Assembly (NCBI GenBank): GCA_023052935.1
Contig: CM041292.1
Coordinates: 93,913,169-93,977,168 of the forward strand
From: Piezodorus guildinii
Lineage: Eukaryota > Arthropoda > Insecta > Hemiptera > Pentatomidae
DNA: 64,000 nucleotides
Reading direction: 5' to 3'
Shown here piece after piece: positions 45,591 to 57,252 of this stretch (within the stretch, counting starts at the first letter, position 1; the number at the start of each line of letters is the position of its first letter). The notes beneath the pieces were generated by a model, which searched no databases, had not been told where the DNA came from, and saw only the letters and a list, made by a program, of their open reading frames with translations. A program made the translations under genes and the position numbers.

Positions 45591-46396
45591 TTTAAAGCTT
45601 ACTTCATTTTGCCTTGACACCACCAATATATTATTATTAAATTATATTAGTCCACTTATAAAATTCAAAATACGATACTACTGAAAATTAAATTAACTAT
45701 GTTATTTAAAATGCTTATCATTTAATATTAAACCCTCATTTAATTAATATCCGTCAGTATAAAATTATAACTTTCCAATTTTGAGAAATATATTTCAAAA
45801 GGAGAGAAACTGAGAGTTGATAGCCTCGAAAACTTCCTTTAAGTGCTCCCTCACACAATAACTATATTAACCCTAACTCGATTTCAATGAAACTAAGGGA
45901 ATTTTCTATCACATCATGAATAAGGTTTATCATAATGTAAAATTGGTTTTCTTTACTCTTTGCCAAGAGTTATGAAATATAAAATGATCTCTAAAAAATC
46001 TAATTTAATCTTTTTACATGAAGTTTTAACATTATACTTTACCATATAAGAATGTAACTTATCATTATGATATATTTATTTATAGATTTAACTTATAATC
46101 TAAAATAAATTTATAGAATCATTCCAAAAAAATGAAAAGATGAAAAAATAATTTATTGTTAATAATTTTTTTAAGAATAATGTTAACTTACGTGATTCAG
46201 ATTGTTCCCATTTTTTTCAATTACAAAATTTCAAAAATCTCCTTTTTAAAAACTTATTAATTAGAATTGTTTAACGAAGAATTGTTAGATGCGTATTTGT
46301 ACCTTTAAAGGTATAACCACAATATTCCTATTAAACTAAACTTAAATTTTATATAAAACTTGAATTAATTAAACTTGTAAAATAAAACAACAAAAA
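45591..46396. other. AT-rich stretch without recognised gene
   Basis: Nothing recognised on either strand. Confidence 0.5.
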
Positions 46397-47265
46397 ATCT
46401 GCTACGGGCAACACACGACTTTCACATACCTCGACTGTTAAAAGCAACTTAAAAACTTAAATTCCATAAATGTTTTAAGTTGATTTAAATAAAACGTGTA
46501 TTAATTTTTGTTGGAACTATATTATTTAGATTAAATAATAAACTGTATTAAGTTGTTAATCAGGAAGAACTTTATTCCCTATTCATCACTTTATATTACC
46601 TTTTCCAACTTTGTGAATCAGATAATATGATTTATAAAATATTTCTCTTTCTAACAGTATACTATACGTCTATATTAATGTTCTTATTATCAAAAAACCA
46701 AAAATTTCATATAAAAATAGTTTTGCTTTTTTATCCTTTAGTAGATCATCAAATTTCTCCAATTTGTATATTTAGCCGTATTTCATCAATTTCATTAAGA
46801 TGATATGGTTATTCTTTTGGAATGTACAAATGTAAAGGTACTTTAGAGGAAGAAAATTTAAAATATCGTCATTTAAGCCCTGTCAGACTATTTCAAACAG
46901 AATGAAACCTACCTGATATTAAATTTTACATCAATATATCGAGTTTAAAAAAATCTTTAGAGCCATTTTTGATAAAATCATCAAATGCATGGTATAGAGT
47001 GGCTCTTTTGGTCAGCCGCTTTTGACGAAAAAGTTTCTGTAACATTTCGGGCGTATAGTTGTGTTAAGTATGAAAATTCAGATCCGTACGACTTTTTGTT
47101 TTTGCACTAGATTTACACACCCACAGACCTTTTTTCGGGACTTGGTAATTTGGACTCGGGGATCCTAAAACGTGTATTTCTGTTAAAAACTAGAATTCGA
47201 AAATGTTCACAATCGCAATACTTTCCCTTACTATATATTTCATATATAGGTAAGTGAAAGTAATA
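46397..47265 (-). mobile_element. Repeat D, copy 3 (complete, reversed)
   Basis: The left end ACTTTCACATACC (46418-46430) is preceded by GGGCAACACACG, and the right end is GGTAAGTGAAAGT (47249-47261). Internal landmarks are in reverse order, for example 'GACCTTTTTTCGGGACTTGG' without a long GT repeat. Confidence 0.75.
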
Positions 47266-48166
47266 AATACTTAAAACCTCTGAATAGCTTTTGAAGAGTT
47301 ACTTCATATTTTTTTTAATTCATCTTATAATAATGTATGTGAACAAAGTTCAAGAGTATATTTGCTGGATAAAAAAATAAGCTCTGGTCTCGTCTATGGA
47401 TGTGAATTTTTTACTAAATTATTATTTTTTTATTTTATATTTATTTCTAACAATCAGCTATATATAGGATATACATAACAGATATATTTAGATTCATTTT
47501 TTTCCAAAATAAAAGAAAAAAAAAAGAAGCTTATTATTTTAAAACCTTAGAAACCGCTCTTGTATCTGTCAACATAAATCTTTACTCACGATTCAATATA
47601 TATTTCCAATAAAATGAAAATACTATAGAATATGCCAATGAAAGAGTTTAAATAAGAAATATTGTGTTGTGCTTTCTGTAAATATAGCTCGTCCTTTCAA
47701 GGAAAGGAAATACAAATGAAACCTATTTCAAAAAGAACGCTAAGAATAAACCGGTAAATTGTACCTCTTCATGTCTCCGGGGGCCTTGGGCTGAATCAAC
47801 TTGATTCTATATTTAGAGAGAATTGAAACCGGTAACTTCCTACTTTAGTTGTTAATTAACTAGGATCAAAAATAATCCTGTTGGGATTGCAGGCATTGAT
47901 ATGAGTTCACTGGTTCAATTAGAAAGCTCAATCAGAACACTTTAATCAATCAGCATTTATGATACTTATTAATAATTAGCATTTGTAAATTTATTGTACA
48001 TCAACACCAAACCTATTTGAAAATTAATTTCATATAACTATGTTTTTTACTTTTTTTGATATATTAAATGTAAAATATAATAAGGAAATACACGTTTTCT
48101 TCAAAATGACTGAGCCTAAATCACAACTTTGTTCCTCCCTGGTACTTAGCAATATCTGACAGGCTT

Positions 48167-48168
<2 letters not shown>
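47266..48168. other. Noncoding stretch with a possible regulatory island
   Basis: AT-rich apart from about 47725-47960, which is more complex and carries 'GTTAATTAACTAGG', 'TTCAATTAGAAAG' and 'ATCAATCAGCATTTATGA' (homeodomain- and PBC/Hox-type cores). No coding signal. Confidence 0.35.

Positions 48169-48197
<29 letters not shown>
48169..48197. repeat. T29 homopolymer
   Basis: Likely antisense A-tail of an unidentified retroposon. Confidence 0.85.
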
Positions 48198-48410
48198 GAT
48201 GTTCGGGTTAGAACCTAATTTTACTGTACTATAGAGAAGCTTGAAGAATTTGCTTTTATTGTTTTATTAAAAACTGTTTTATTTCATCAAAATATACTTA
48301 TTACCAGAAGTAAGTTGTATGATATGTGTACTCGTGAAGTGTTACGAAATTTTTCTGTATCACGAAAGAAGGAGGCTTTTATAGAACAGTAGAATTAGAC
48401 CAAAAAAAGG

Positions 48411-49632
48411 GGGTTGGCTAGAAAAAGGTGGGATAAATTTAATTTTTAGGCACGATTGTTTGTACTGCTCCCCTCATTAAAACCCAAGTTTCCACACTTT
48501 TCACCCTTGTTCGTTTTCCGCCATCTTGGAAAAACCTCTAAAAAGAAGTACTTTATTCGGTGTTTTCCTTCTAAATCTGTTCCTGGACATTTTAGAGCAA
48601 ACTTTGTTGTTAAAAATTTTAAAGAACAATAAATTGTCTACATGTGTGGTATGTTATATGTTGGAAAATTCGAAACACCTACTGAGATACGTGGTTGTCA
48701 ATATTGGCCAAATTGTCACAAAAACACAAAACGTCAGAAAAGTCGGTGGTTTCGCTTCAATAACTATTTTGGTGTGCAGTTTATTAAAAAATACATAAGA
48801 AACAATCTTTTAGAGAATTAAATTTCTAACAAGTTAGATGTATAAAATTTGTAATTGCTCCTAATTATACGAACAAGAAATGTTGAAATAAAATTTTTAC
48901 TGAAAGTGCTCTCTCAATAAAAAATAAAATACTCCATTTTAATTAGATCTTCTAAAGTAATATTATCTTAAAACCATTATTGTGTATATTCTAGGAAAAG
49001 AAAAGCGCTTTTGCAATTAATAAAAACAATATCCCAATATATTACTTTTATTTTAATTGATTAAAAAAAAAAAAAAAATTAATGATACACCAACAACTTT
49101 AAAAAAATATAAAGCATTTTTTCTAGTTGTTTTTTTTTCTTTTTTTTTTAGTCTCAAATGTATTTGATGTGTATAATGTATCATTTTGAGCGAAAGGCTG
49201 CGTATCGTTATACTCGTCTTCTTCCATGTTATATTTATTATTTGGTCTATTATGCAGGATTCGAATCCGCAATAAAGACAGACAAGAGAACAAGTCCACT
49301 TTTTTTTGCAGCGACTTTTCTGACATTTTGGCTAATATTGACAACCACATATCTCAGTAGGTGTTTCGAATTTCCCAACATGTAACATACCACACATGTA
49401 GACAATTTATTGTTCTTTAAAATTGCTAACGACAAAGTTTGCTCTAAAATGTCCAGGAACAGATTTAGAAGGAAAAAACTGAAAAAAGTACTTTTTTTAG
49501 AGGTTTTTCCAAGATGGCGGAAAACGAACAAGGGGGAAAAGTGTGAAAACTTGGGTTTTTAATGAGGGGAGCAGTACAAACAATCGTGCCTAAAAATTAA
49601 ATTTACCCCAACTTTTTCTAGCCAAAATCCTA
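48411..49632. repeat. Long inverted repeat (foldback), arms about 370 bp
   Basis: The left arm (about 48411-48780) and right arm (about 49262-49632) are closely similar reverse complements. The outer ends are TTGGCTAGAAAAAG and CTTTTTCTAGCCAA-like. Both arms carry 'TTTCCGCCATCTTGGAAAAA', 'TGTCCAGGAACAGATTTAGA' and 'ACCACACATGTAGACAATTT' in opposite directions. The loop is about 480 bases. The frames at 48526-48798 (+) and 49250-49531 (-) are mirror images of one sequence in the two arms. A transcript would fold into a long hairpin. Confidence 0.8.
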
Positions 49633-49634
49633 TT

Positions 49635-49771
49635 TCTACTGAGATATTAAGGAATAAAATTGTAGTGGGAATAGAGTGTGGAGACAGGAAAGCAAGGGCT
49701 GACTACCTGGCATCAAAGGAGCTCCAGTTTCCAGAATTATCGTTCAGAAGTCATGTTGGATCGAGACTAAA
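49635..49771 (+). pseudogene. Possible RNase H-like tail of a LINE
   Basis: A short open frame reads 'VVGIECGDRKARADYLASKE' then '..ELSFRSHVGSRLK*'. 'G......ARADYLASK' loosely resembles the end of LINE RNase H domains ('GI.GNE.AD.LA..A'). The evidence is thin. Confidence 0.2.
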
Positions 49772-49850
49772 ATAGATAGTGAAATGAACATATCAATCGT
49801 ATATGACAGGAAACATGAATATGGACAACCTTTCACTTTTATGATAAGTC

Positions 49851-52675
49851 TTTTTTTTTTTTTTTTTTTTTTTTTTTTGAACAATATTACAATCTGTCCA
49901 ATTTAGGACATTTTTAATAGGGATAAAGTACAACATTCATACTGCATTCACCCGATATATACAAAACAATAAATTTATATAATAATAATAAAATATAAAT
50001 AAATACAAAACAAAATCAATAAAAATATATACATAAGTCACTCATACCTATATACAATTCACAAGCATACAGCACGTGAGTGGAGAATCTAGCCAATGCT
50101 AGAACTCCAATATACATTTTACAAGAGGTCTCGAGGCCACTGCCGTTTCAACCTTCTAGGAGGATGGTAAGGATGTGTGGAGCTGGATAAGGATTGAGCT
50201 AGGGGATTAGGGTGATGGATAAGGTTCTGATGGAATTTAGAGAATTTTAATGGTATAAGGTCTAAAATAAATGGAATATTTAGGTCGCGGTGTAAGGTAT
50301 GGTTGGATACATAATAAGGAGCATTAACTATTGTTCGGAGGACTTTTGATTGGAAGGATTGAATGCGTTTGATGTTAGAAAATTTAGCTGTCCCCCACAG
50401 TTCAATTCCGTAGGTCCAGATAGGTTTCAGTACTGTCTTGTATATTAGCAGTTTGTTCTCGATAGATAATTTAGAATTTCTGTTCAGTAGTCTGTATAAT
50501 TGTCCAAATCGTCGATTAAGTTCTTGTCGTTTAAGTCTAGTATGCGGGTTCCAAGTTAGTCTTTTGTCCAGAAGGAAGCCAAGATACCGGACTGTGTCGG
50601 AGAAAGGAAGCGGAACGGAGTTAAAGAGAACTGGAGGGCAGGATTGTCTTCGAAGGGTAAAGGTGACATGTCTGCATTTGGATTGATTTACTTTGATTCT
50701 CCAGTTGTTACACCAGTCTTCAATTTGAGAAAGGTGTGTTTGGAGGCCTGTAGATGCAATTTCGGGATCTAAGTGAGAGGATAGGATAGCTGTGTCATCA
50801 GCGTACGTTGCTAGGAAGGTATTAGGGCAAAGAGGAATATCAGCCGTGTATATATTGTAGAGGATAGGACAAAGGACACTACCCTGAGGAACACCGGATT
50901 CGACTGGATAATAATTGGAATATTCTGCACCACAACGAACTCGGAAGGAGCGGTTTGATAGATAGGATCGGAGGACTAGGTATAAGGATAGGGGTTAATG
51001 GTTTTTGAGCTTAAAGAGCAATCCCGGGTGCCACACCCGGTCAAATGCTTGCGTTATGTCCAGAAATGCACCCGAGCAGTACTCCTTGTTCTCAAGGGCA
51101 GAGGAAATATGGTCAACGACTCGGAGCCCTTGCTGAACGGTTGAATGTTGGGAACGGAATCCAAACTGATGGGAAGGAATAGTGTGGGATTCTAATAACG
51201 GTAATATTCGTTTGAGGAGGATTTTTTCAAAGATTTTTGAAAGGATTGGGAGTAGGCTGATAGGTCTATATGATGTCGTAGTGTTAGGAGGCTTACCTGG
51301 TTTTAGGAAGAGAATTATTGTGGAATGTTTCCATAAGAGAGGAAAATGAGTAGTGCGTAGAATGGAGTTGTAAATATATGTAAGAAATATAACGGCTTTA
51401 GATGGAAGCTGTCTGAGAATCTGAGGAGTGAGGAGATCGTATCCAGGAGATTTACGGAGTGCAAGTTTTCGGAGAAGATATTTGACCTCAGAGGGATTAA
51501 CTGCTTTAGGAGGTAATGAAAGCGGGATTGGAGACTGAAGGAACTGTTCCACTACTGAAGTGTGGTTTGGATTGGATTCTGGATGAGGTGTGAAGACTTG
51601 GGAAACGTATTTGGCAAGTTCCTCGGCTTTGTCTTCATCAGACGCAGCCAGGAACCATTACTACGACGGAGGGGATGGGAAATATGGTGGGATTTTAGAA
51701 TTTTCTTGGTGACATTCCACAGGGAATTGTCACAAGCCGAAAGAGAAGAAAGGAAGGAACTAAAGGATTGGGAACGGAAGATCGCCAACTCCCTCTTTAA
51801 TTGTCTACAATAAAAGTTATAGGAGTGGCGATCTGTGGGGTACGGGTGCGTTGCCATAAGGATCTGGATCGGCGTTTGGTGTGGATGAGGTCTATGAGGT
51901 GTTGTGGTAAATGATTTTGGTTATGACTTATCTGGGAGTGCTTGGGAGAGGAGGCAGTCCAAACAGCTTGTTGAATAGCGATGGTGAAGGAGTTTACGGC
52001 ATCGTCAAGGTCATCTGGAGTTTTGAGTTTCACTCTGAGGTCAATATCACTGGTAAGGATTTGGCGAAAAAGGTCCCAGTTTACTGGTCCTCTGATAAAT
52101 GACGGTGGGGTGGATTTAGGAATAGGAATTAGGGATACTTTAAGGAGCAATGGACTATGGTCAGAGGACAGTTCATCAAGGCGAGTCACCGACATGTTTA
52201 GGGAGCCTAATCCGCTGTGAATGAAGAAGTCAAGGATGTCAGGATTACGGTTAGGATCAGTTGGCCAGTAGGTAGGGGAGTCAGGAGGCAGGAGGTTGAA
52301 ACGTCTAGAGCTGAGTGCAGACTGTAAATTCCGCCCACGACAATTCGTGGATCTGCAACCCCATTGTTGGTTCTTAGCATTCATATCTGCACCCAGAATG
52401 AAGTGGTTTCCTAAGGCATTGAGGAAGGATTCGAATAGAATGTTGGAGATGGAATGTTTAGGAGGGCAGTACGCTGATGCGAGGGTGATCGGAAAAGAAA
52501 AAGTCTTGATTACTATGGCGGTGCATTGTAGGAAATCATAGGAGGGAACTGGGAGTATATGGTGGGAGAGGGACTGGTGCACAATGACAGCAGTACCGGC
52601 ATGGGCTTTTCCGTCTGGGGATCCGTACGGTATGTTACGTATTGCGGTATTTTAAAGAACTGTTTAGTGGTTTGT
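49851..52675 (-). mobile_element. 5'-truncated Jockey-like LINE (copy B)
   Basis: Perfect 9-bp target duplication TGATAAGTC at 49842-49850 and 52676-52684. The T28 tract at 49851-49878 is the antisense poly(A). The 5' truncation falls in the endonuclease domain. The 3' UTR (50118-49879) is short: it lacks the GC-rich module found in copies A and E although the sequences on both sides of the module are present. Confidence 0.85.
50119..52660 (-). pseudogene. Jockey-like ORF2, endonuclease and reverse transcriptase (copy B)
   Basis: Minus strand from about 52660: 'QYVTYRTD', then after a shift the endonuclease with 'GADMNAKNQQWGCR', 'DILDFF' and 'ELSSDHSPLL' (52582-51797). Further shifts lie near 51800-51857 and 51650. 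The RT region begins 'KSPGYDLLTPQ', 'SYRPISLLPILSKIFEK' and 'GAFLDITQAFDRVWH', and stops at a TAA (50995-50997). The same frame then stays open for about 290 codons to a TAA at 50119-50121, with 'SGVPQGSV', 'TYADD' (YADD at 50794-50805), 'RYLGFLLDKRLTWNP' and the C-terminus 'PPRRLKRQWPRDLL*'. That last piece has no ATG and is easily missed. About 60-70% of ORF2 is preserved. Confidence 0.85.
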
Positions 52676-52784
52676 TGATAAGTCTACAAACCTTTAAGGT
52701 GTGGGAAAGAAGTACTATAGGCATACGGGCCTTTTAAAGGTTCAGCCATCAATGACAATCAGGTAGTTTTATGGGTTTTACAGT

Positions 52785-53433
52785 ACTCAAATAATAATTC
52801 TTCTAAATCTTTAGCTTTCCAACGGTATATTATACGTCTATATTACTCTTTTTATGTTCAAAAACACAAAAATTGCTTAAAAAAATATTTTTGGTCTTTT
52901 CTCTTTTAGTTAGATTCGTTCAAATGAAATATCTATCGGTTTTTTATCTGTACTAAATAGATAGACAAAATTAAAGGTACTTAAGAGAAAGAAAATTTAA
53001 TATATATCAGCATTTAAGCCCTGTCAGACTATTTTAATTAGAATGAAACCTATATGATGTTAAAGTCCATTAAATTTTACATCGATATATAGTATTATCA
53101 AAATTGTTAGAGCCTTTTTTGAGAAAAGCGTTAAAAGATGCAAAATGCAAGGTAATAAAGTGGATCTTCTGGTTAGTTGATTTTGATGAAAAAGTTTCTG
53201 TAACTTCTCGGGCGTATAGTTGTCTTAAGTATGAAATTTCAGTTTCATAGGACTTTTCGTTTTCGCCCAGGAGTTACCACACGCGGACACACACAGACCT
53301 TTTTGCGGGACTTGGTCATTTGGACTCAGAAGACCCTAAAACGTGTATTTCCATCGAAAACTGGAATTCGAAAATTTTCACGATCGCGAAGCTTTCCTTT
53401 ACTATATATTTCATACATAGGTAAGTGAAAGTA
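52785..53433 (-). mobile_element. Repeat D, copy 4 (reversed, partial)
   Basis: The right end is GGTAAGTGAAAGT (53420-53432). Interior in reverse: 'GACCTTTTTGCGGGACTTGG', 'GGAGTTACCAC' and 'CCCTGTCAGACTATTT'. The left end is truncated. The open frame 53231-53428 lies inside and is not a gene. Confidence 0.7.
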
Positions 53434-53434
53434 A

Positions 53435-53485
53435 TAGTTAAATTGATTTCAACAACGGGGGTAAGTGAAAGTCGCGTGTTATGAT
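53435..53485 (+). mobile_element. Repeat D 3'-end fragment
   Basis: AACGGGGGTAAGTGAAAGTC followed by GCGTGTTATGAT (arm at 53460-53472) is the right end of another copy, lying tip-to-tip with copy 4. Confidence 0.65.
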
Positions 53486-53489
53486 AGTT

Positions 53490-53835
53490 TATCACCCATT
53501 ATTATGTTAGTTCAACGCAATTGTTTTATGATAAGCGTACAAATAGTGAGTGAATGCCTGATGCTTTGACTCAAGAGAAACACATCCGCTGACGGAATAA
53601 AGGTTAACTGAAGTGATATGACATTGATGTTTACCCTCGGCTCTTGGTTTCCCAGAGGCAGCAAACACGGCTCCTCCTTGTTGAGGGAACAGGAGCGAGG
53701 GAGGGAAACTTTGATCTCGGCTAATTGCTAAGCTCAGCTCTTTGCTTATGTCTCATCTCACAGTTCTCTCTTGGATAGCTAAATCACTTTCTTATTGTTT
53801 ATACAACCGCATTATGGTTATTTTCTGTTTGCTTT
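53490..53835. other. Non-repetitive island, possibly regulatory
   Basis: About 53540-53740 is less AT-rich, has no repeat match in the window and no convincing frame. Contains forkhead-like TGTTTACCC, GCAAACA and CTTTGATCT. It lies about 2 kb upstream of the candidate odorant-binding-protein gene, so a link to it is conceivable but unproven. Confidence 0.3.
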
Positions 53836-53839
53836 ATAA

Positions 53840-54199
53840 AATTCACATACCTATATGTGAAATATATAATAAGAGAAAGTATTTGAATCGTAAACAATTT
53901 CAAATTCCAGTTCTAACCAGATATACATGTATAAAAAGGAAAAATCGTTTTATAAAACTGAAATTTTATATTTAAGACGGATATATGCCCGAGATGTTAC
54001 TGCTATTTCTTCATCAAAATCAGCTAATCAGAAAAGAGCCAGTTCATAGCCAATTCATTTCGCACCTTTTTACGATTTTCTCGAGAACGGTTTTAACGAT
54101 TTTGATTTAACTCGCTGCATCAACGTAAAATTTAATGGGCTTTAATATCCTGTAGGTTTAATTCTGATTAAAATAGTCTGACAGGGCTTAAATGTCGAT
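53840..54199 (+). mobile_element. Repeat D, copy 5 (5' half)
   Basis: Contains 'CCTATATGTGAAATATATAA', 'GAGAAAGTATTTGAATCG', 'TGCCCGAGATGTTAC' and 'CTGACAGGGCTTAAATGTCG'. It is interrupted there by the retroposon that follows. Confidence 0.7.
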
Positions 54200-54655
54200 T
54201 TTTTTTTTTTATTATGGTATTTATATAATAATAACCACGCCAAATAATAATATGTAATTTAAGTCTTAAGAACTCCGAAAAAAAAAGGGATTATGTTTGA
54301 AATGCTACATTTCGGAATTTATTGTTTCTCATCCCAATAAGAACAACTTGTCCTATTTTTAAAACACAAATGATTATCATTATTATGATATTTCGGCCAC
54401 AGCGCTGGCAGGACCACGTACAAACACTCAGACTAGACTGAGGAAACATAACTTACTTTCACTGACTTAAAAGACTAGTGAGCCCCATCACTAGAACTGA
54501 CTTAAAACTGCTTCCCGACTCCGAAAACCTTCCTATCCTCAGACCCCTCTTAGAATGCATCTGATGCAGTACAAGAGATCCATGATTCCTCCCCTATCCT
54601 TTCCTGATTTCAACCCCAAATCCCATGGGGCTTAGAAAAAAAAAAAAAAAATTAT
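54200..54655 (+). mobile_element. Unidentified retroposon with A15 tail
   Basis: A 440-bp segment unrelated to the repeat D sequence on either side. It starts after T11 and ends with A15 (about 54638-54652). It contains 'TTTCGGCCACAGCGCTGGCA' and 'CCCAAATCCCATGGGGCTTA'. No frame and no clear target duplication; possibly a LINE 3' UTR in either orientation. Confidence 0.4.
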
Positions 54656-55413
54656 ATTTTAGAATTCTATTTTTTATCGAAAATAAACGTTTTAGAGGCC
54701 CCTGAGTCCAAATGACCAAGTCTCGCAAAAAGGTGTGTGTGAGGGGGAGAGGGGGAAGGGAGGCGTGGTAAGACTACTTTCAAAACGATACGTTTTATAA
54801 AACTGATATTTCATATTTTAGACGCATATATGCGAATCAGAATAGCTACTTCATACCATTTGGCACCTTTTTACGAATTTCTTGAAAATGGTTCTGACTG
54901 TTTCATTCTGATTGACATAGTCTGACAGGACCTAATTGCCATTTATTTAAATGTCTTCCTCGAAAATACCTTTAAATGTTTACATTGAAAAAGCTTAACC
55001 ATATCAACTTGTAACCATTGGTAAAAAAAACGGCTAAATAATTCAAGTTGAAAAAAAAAACGATTACCAGCTAAAGGAGAAAAGAACACAAATCTAATTT
55101 TTTTTTTTTATTATTTTTTTTTTTAAACATAATTATAATATTATACCATTGGAGAGCTAAATATCCAAGAAAATATGTTATATACAAAGATGTAGAATGT
55201 AATGTAAAGTAACGACTAGGACATTTACTTTAGTTATTATTATAAGTAACAATTTTATATTGCTATATTATTTATTTAATCTAAAACATATGTTTCCAAA
55301 GAAACTTAATATAATTCTTTAAACTTTTTTCGACTCTCAACATTATTTAATAGTTCTTAAATCGATTTTTAAAAACGAGTTAAGTGAAAGTCGTGTGTCG
55401 CCTGCACCAGATT
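54656..55413 (+). mobile_element. Repeat D, copy 6 (nearly complete)
   Basis: Begins about 60 bases into the consensus ('AAATAAACGTTTTAGAGGCC') and ends TTAAGTGAAAGTCGTGTGTC followed by GCCTGCACCAGATT. Includes a GA/GT-rich expansion after AAAAAGGTGTGTGTGAGG. Confidence 0.7.
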
Positions 55414-55632
55414 CATTTATATGTGTTTAAATCGCATTAATACGATACGTAATAAAATGCATAACGATACAATTATTATCAGTTCTCTATAAAAACCAGA
55501 TGTTTTTCTCCGCTTCCTTCCCTGTCCGTTTAACAAACTTATTGTATAACCTGTTGCAGTTCCTCATGTTTTTAGCTTGTCATTTCTCACAATGAGGATG
55601 GAGCAATTATTTGAACAATTGTGAAATACAAG

Positions 55633-55640
55633 TATAAATA
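55633..55640 (+). promoter_or_regulatory. TATA box of the candidate odorant-binding-protein gene
   Basis: TATAAATA, 63 bases before the ATG at 55696. TCAAAT at 55658-55663 lies at initiator distance, giving a 5' UTR of roughly 35 bases. Position and spacing are seen; the function is inferred from the downstream exon. Confidence 0.5.
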
Positions 55641-55695
55641 CGTGCCTTCGGAAAATGTCAAATAGTTAACAAATACCATTTGCCGGCCGCACAGG

Positions 55696-57206
55696 ATGTT
55701 TTCAACAATGGCTATAGCGTATCTATTTTTCACAGTTCTCATCATTGCCGTGGACATGGTTTGTATTTTATATAACATTGGCGTTATATATATGTAATAT
55801 TCAATGAAGTAGTCATTCAGATATAATTTTTTTACGATTATAAAGAAAAAATGAAAAATTTAAAACCTGAAGAACCGAAGATATTGTTGAATTTCCATTA
55901 AAGATATTTTATTTTTTTAAATTGATTCTAGCGTTGAAATCACTACTTTTTACTTTCACTTATAATGAGGGAAAGTATTGCGATCGTGAAAATTATCGAA
56001 TTCTAGTTTTCATCAAAAATAAACGTTTAAAAAAAAAAAAAAAAAAAAACCAAGCCTCACGAAAACGTTAGTGTCATTGTGTGTGTGTGTGTGTGGTATG
56101 TCTTGTACGAAAACAAAAGTTTTTAAGCAACTGAAATTTCATATTTAAGACAACTATACGCCTGAGATATTACAGCAACTTTTCCATTACAGTCGGCCAA
56201 CTAGAAGTGCCACTTCATACTATGCATTTTGCACATTTTTACGATTTTCTCAAAAAACGTTTCAAAAGATTTCGCTTAAACTTACTATACGGATGTAAAA
56301 TTTAAAGATTTTTAATATTATTCTGATTGAAATAGTCTTCCTCTAAAGTACCTTTAATGTAATTTTGTACGTTCGAAAAAATTAACCATATCATCTTATT
56401 TGCATAATTCAGTTAAGCAAATTCTAAATCCAACTCAAGGATAAAAGAACAAAATAATTTATTTTTTTAATATCATTTGTTTTTGAATATGATAGCTTTA
56501 ATATAGATGTATAATATACTGTTGGAAAGCTAAAAAAATTACAAAAAATATATATTTAATTATAATCTTATACACAAAATTGTAAAATTTAATGGTGAGA
56601 GATGAAAAGCCTGTAAAACTATTTTCGCTGATAATAAATAATATAATAGATTATTTAATAAAATACAATTTTCTATCGAACCAAAATTTAATAAATTATT
56701 TAACCTTTTTACTTTCACTTATCTTTATATTTCATCTCTAACTTTCGTAAAATTGTTTTTGTTTATATTGTAAATATTGTATGAATGAGATCCTGTAGCA
56801 CTATTATTATTGTCTATTATGACATATTGTAATATATACGAATAATAAAAAAAAAAACTTTCGTAAACAAATTTCGTAATTCAATTTAGATCACAAAAAT
56901 CCTTCTTTTGCTAAAAATCTTTAAATTTTAGATGTTCTACTTTTTTTATCAATGTGTTTTCAGTTTTAATATGTGAAAATATAGAGGTAGATAAAGAAAA
57001 GTTGAAAGAACTTTTTTCATTGTCTCCAATACGTCAATAAAATATGTACTGAATAAACGTATTTATTTTTACTTTCACTTACTATAGATGTAGTAAGGGG
57101 AAGTATTGAGATTGAGAAAATTTTCGAATTCCAGTTTTCGACGGAAATACACATTTTAGAGTCCCCTGAGTCCAACTAACCAAGTCCCGCAAAAAGGTCT
57201 GTGTGA

Positions 57207-57252
<46 letters not shown>

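Noticed and set aside
48526..49531. Two 90-93-codon open frames that look like paralogous genes
   Set aside because: They are the two arms of one inverted repeat read in opposite directions. No recognised domain.
53231..53428. 65-codon open frame with basic residues
   Set aside because: Lies wholly inside repeat D. The frame is broken in other copies.
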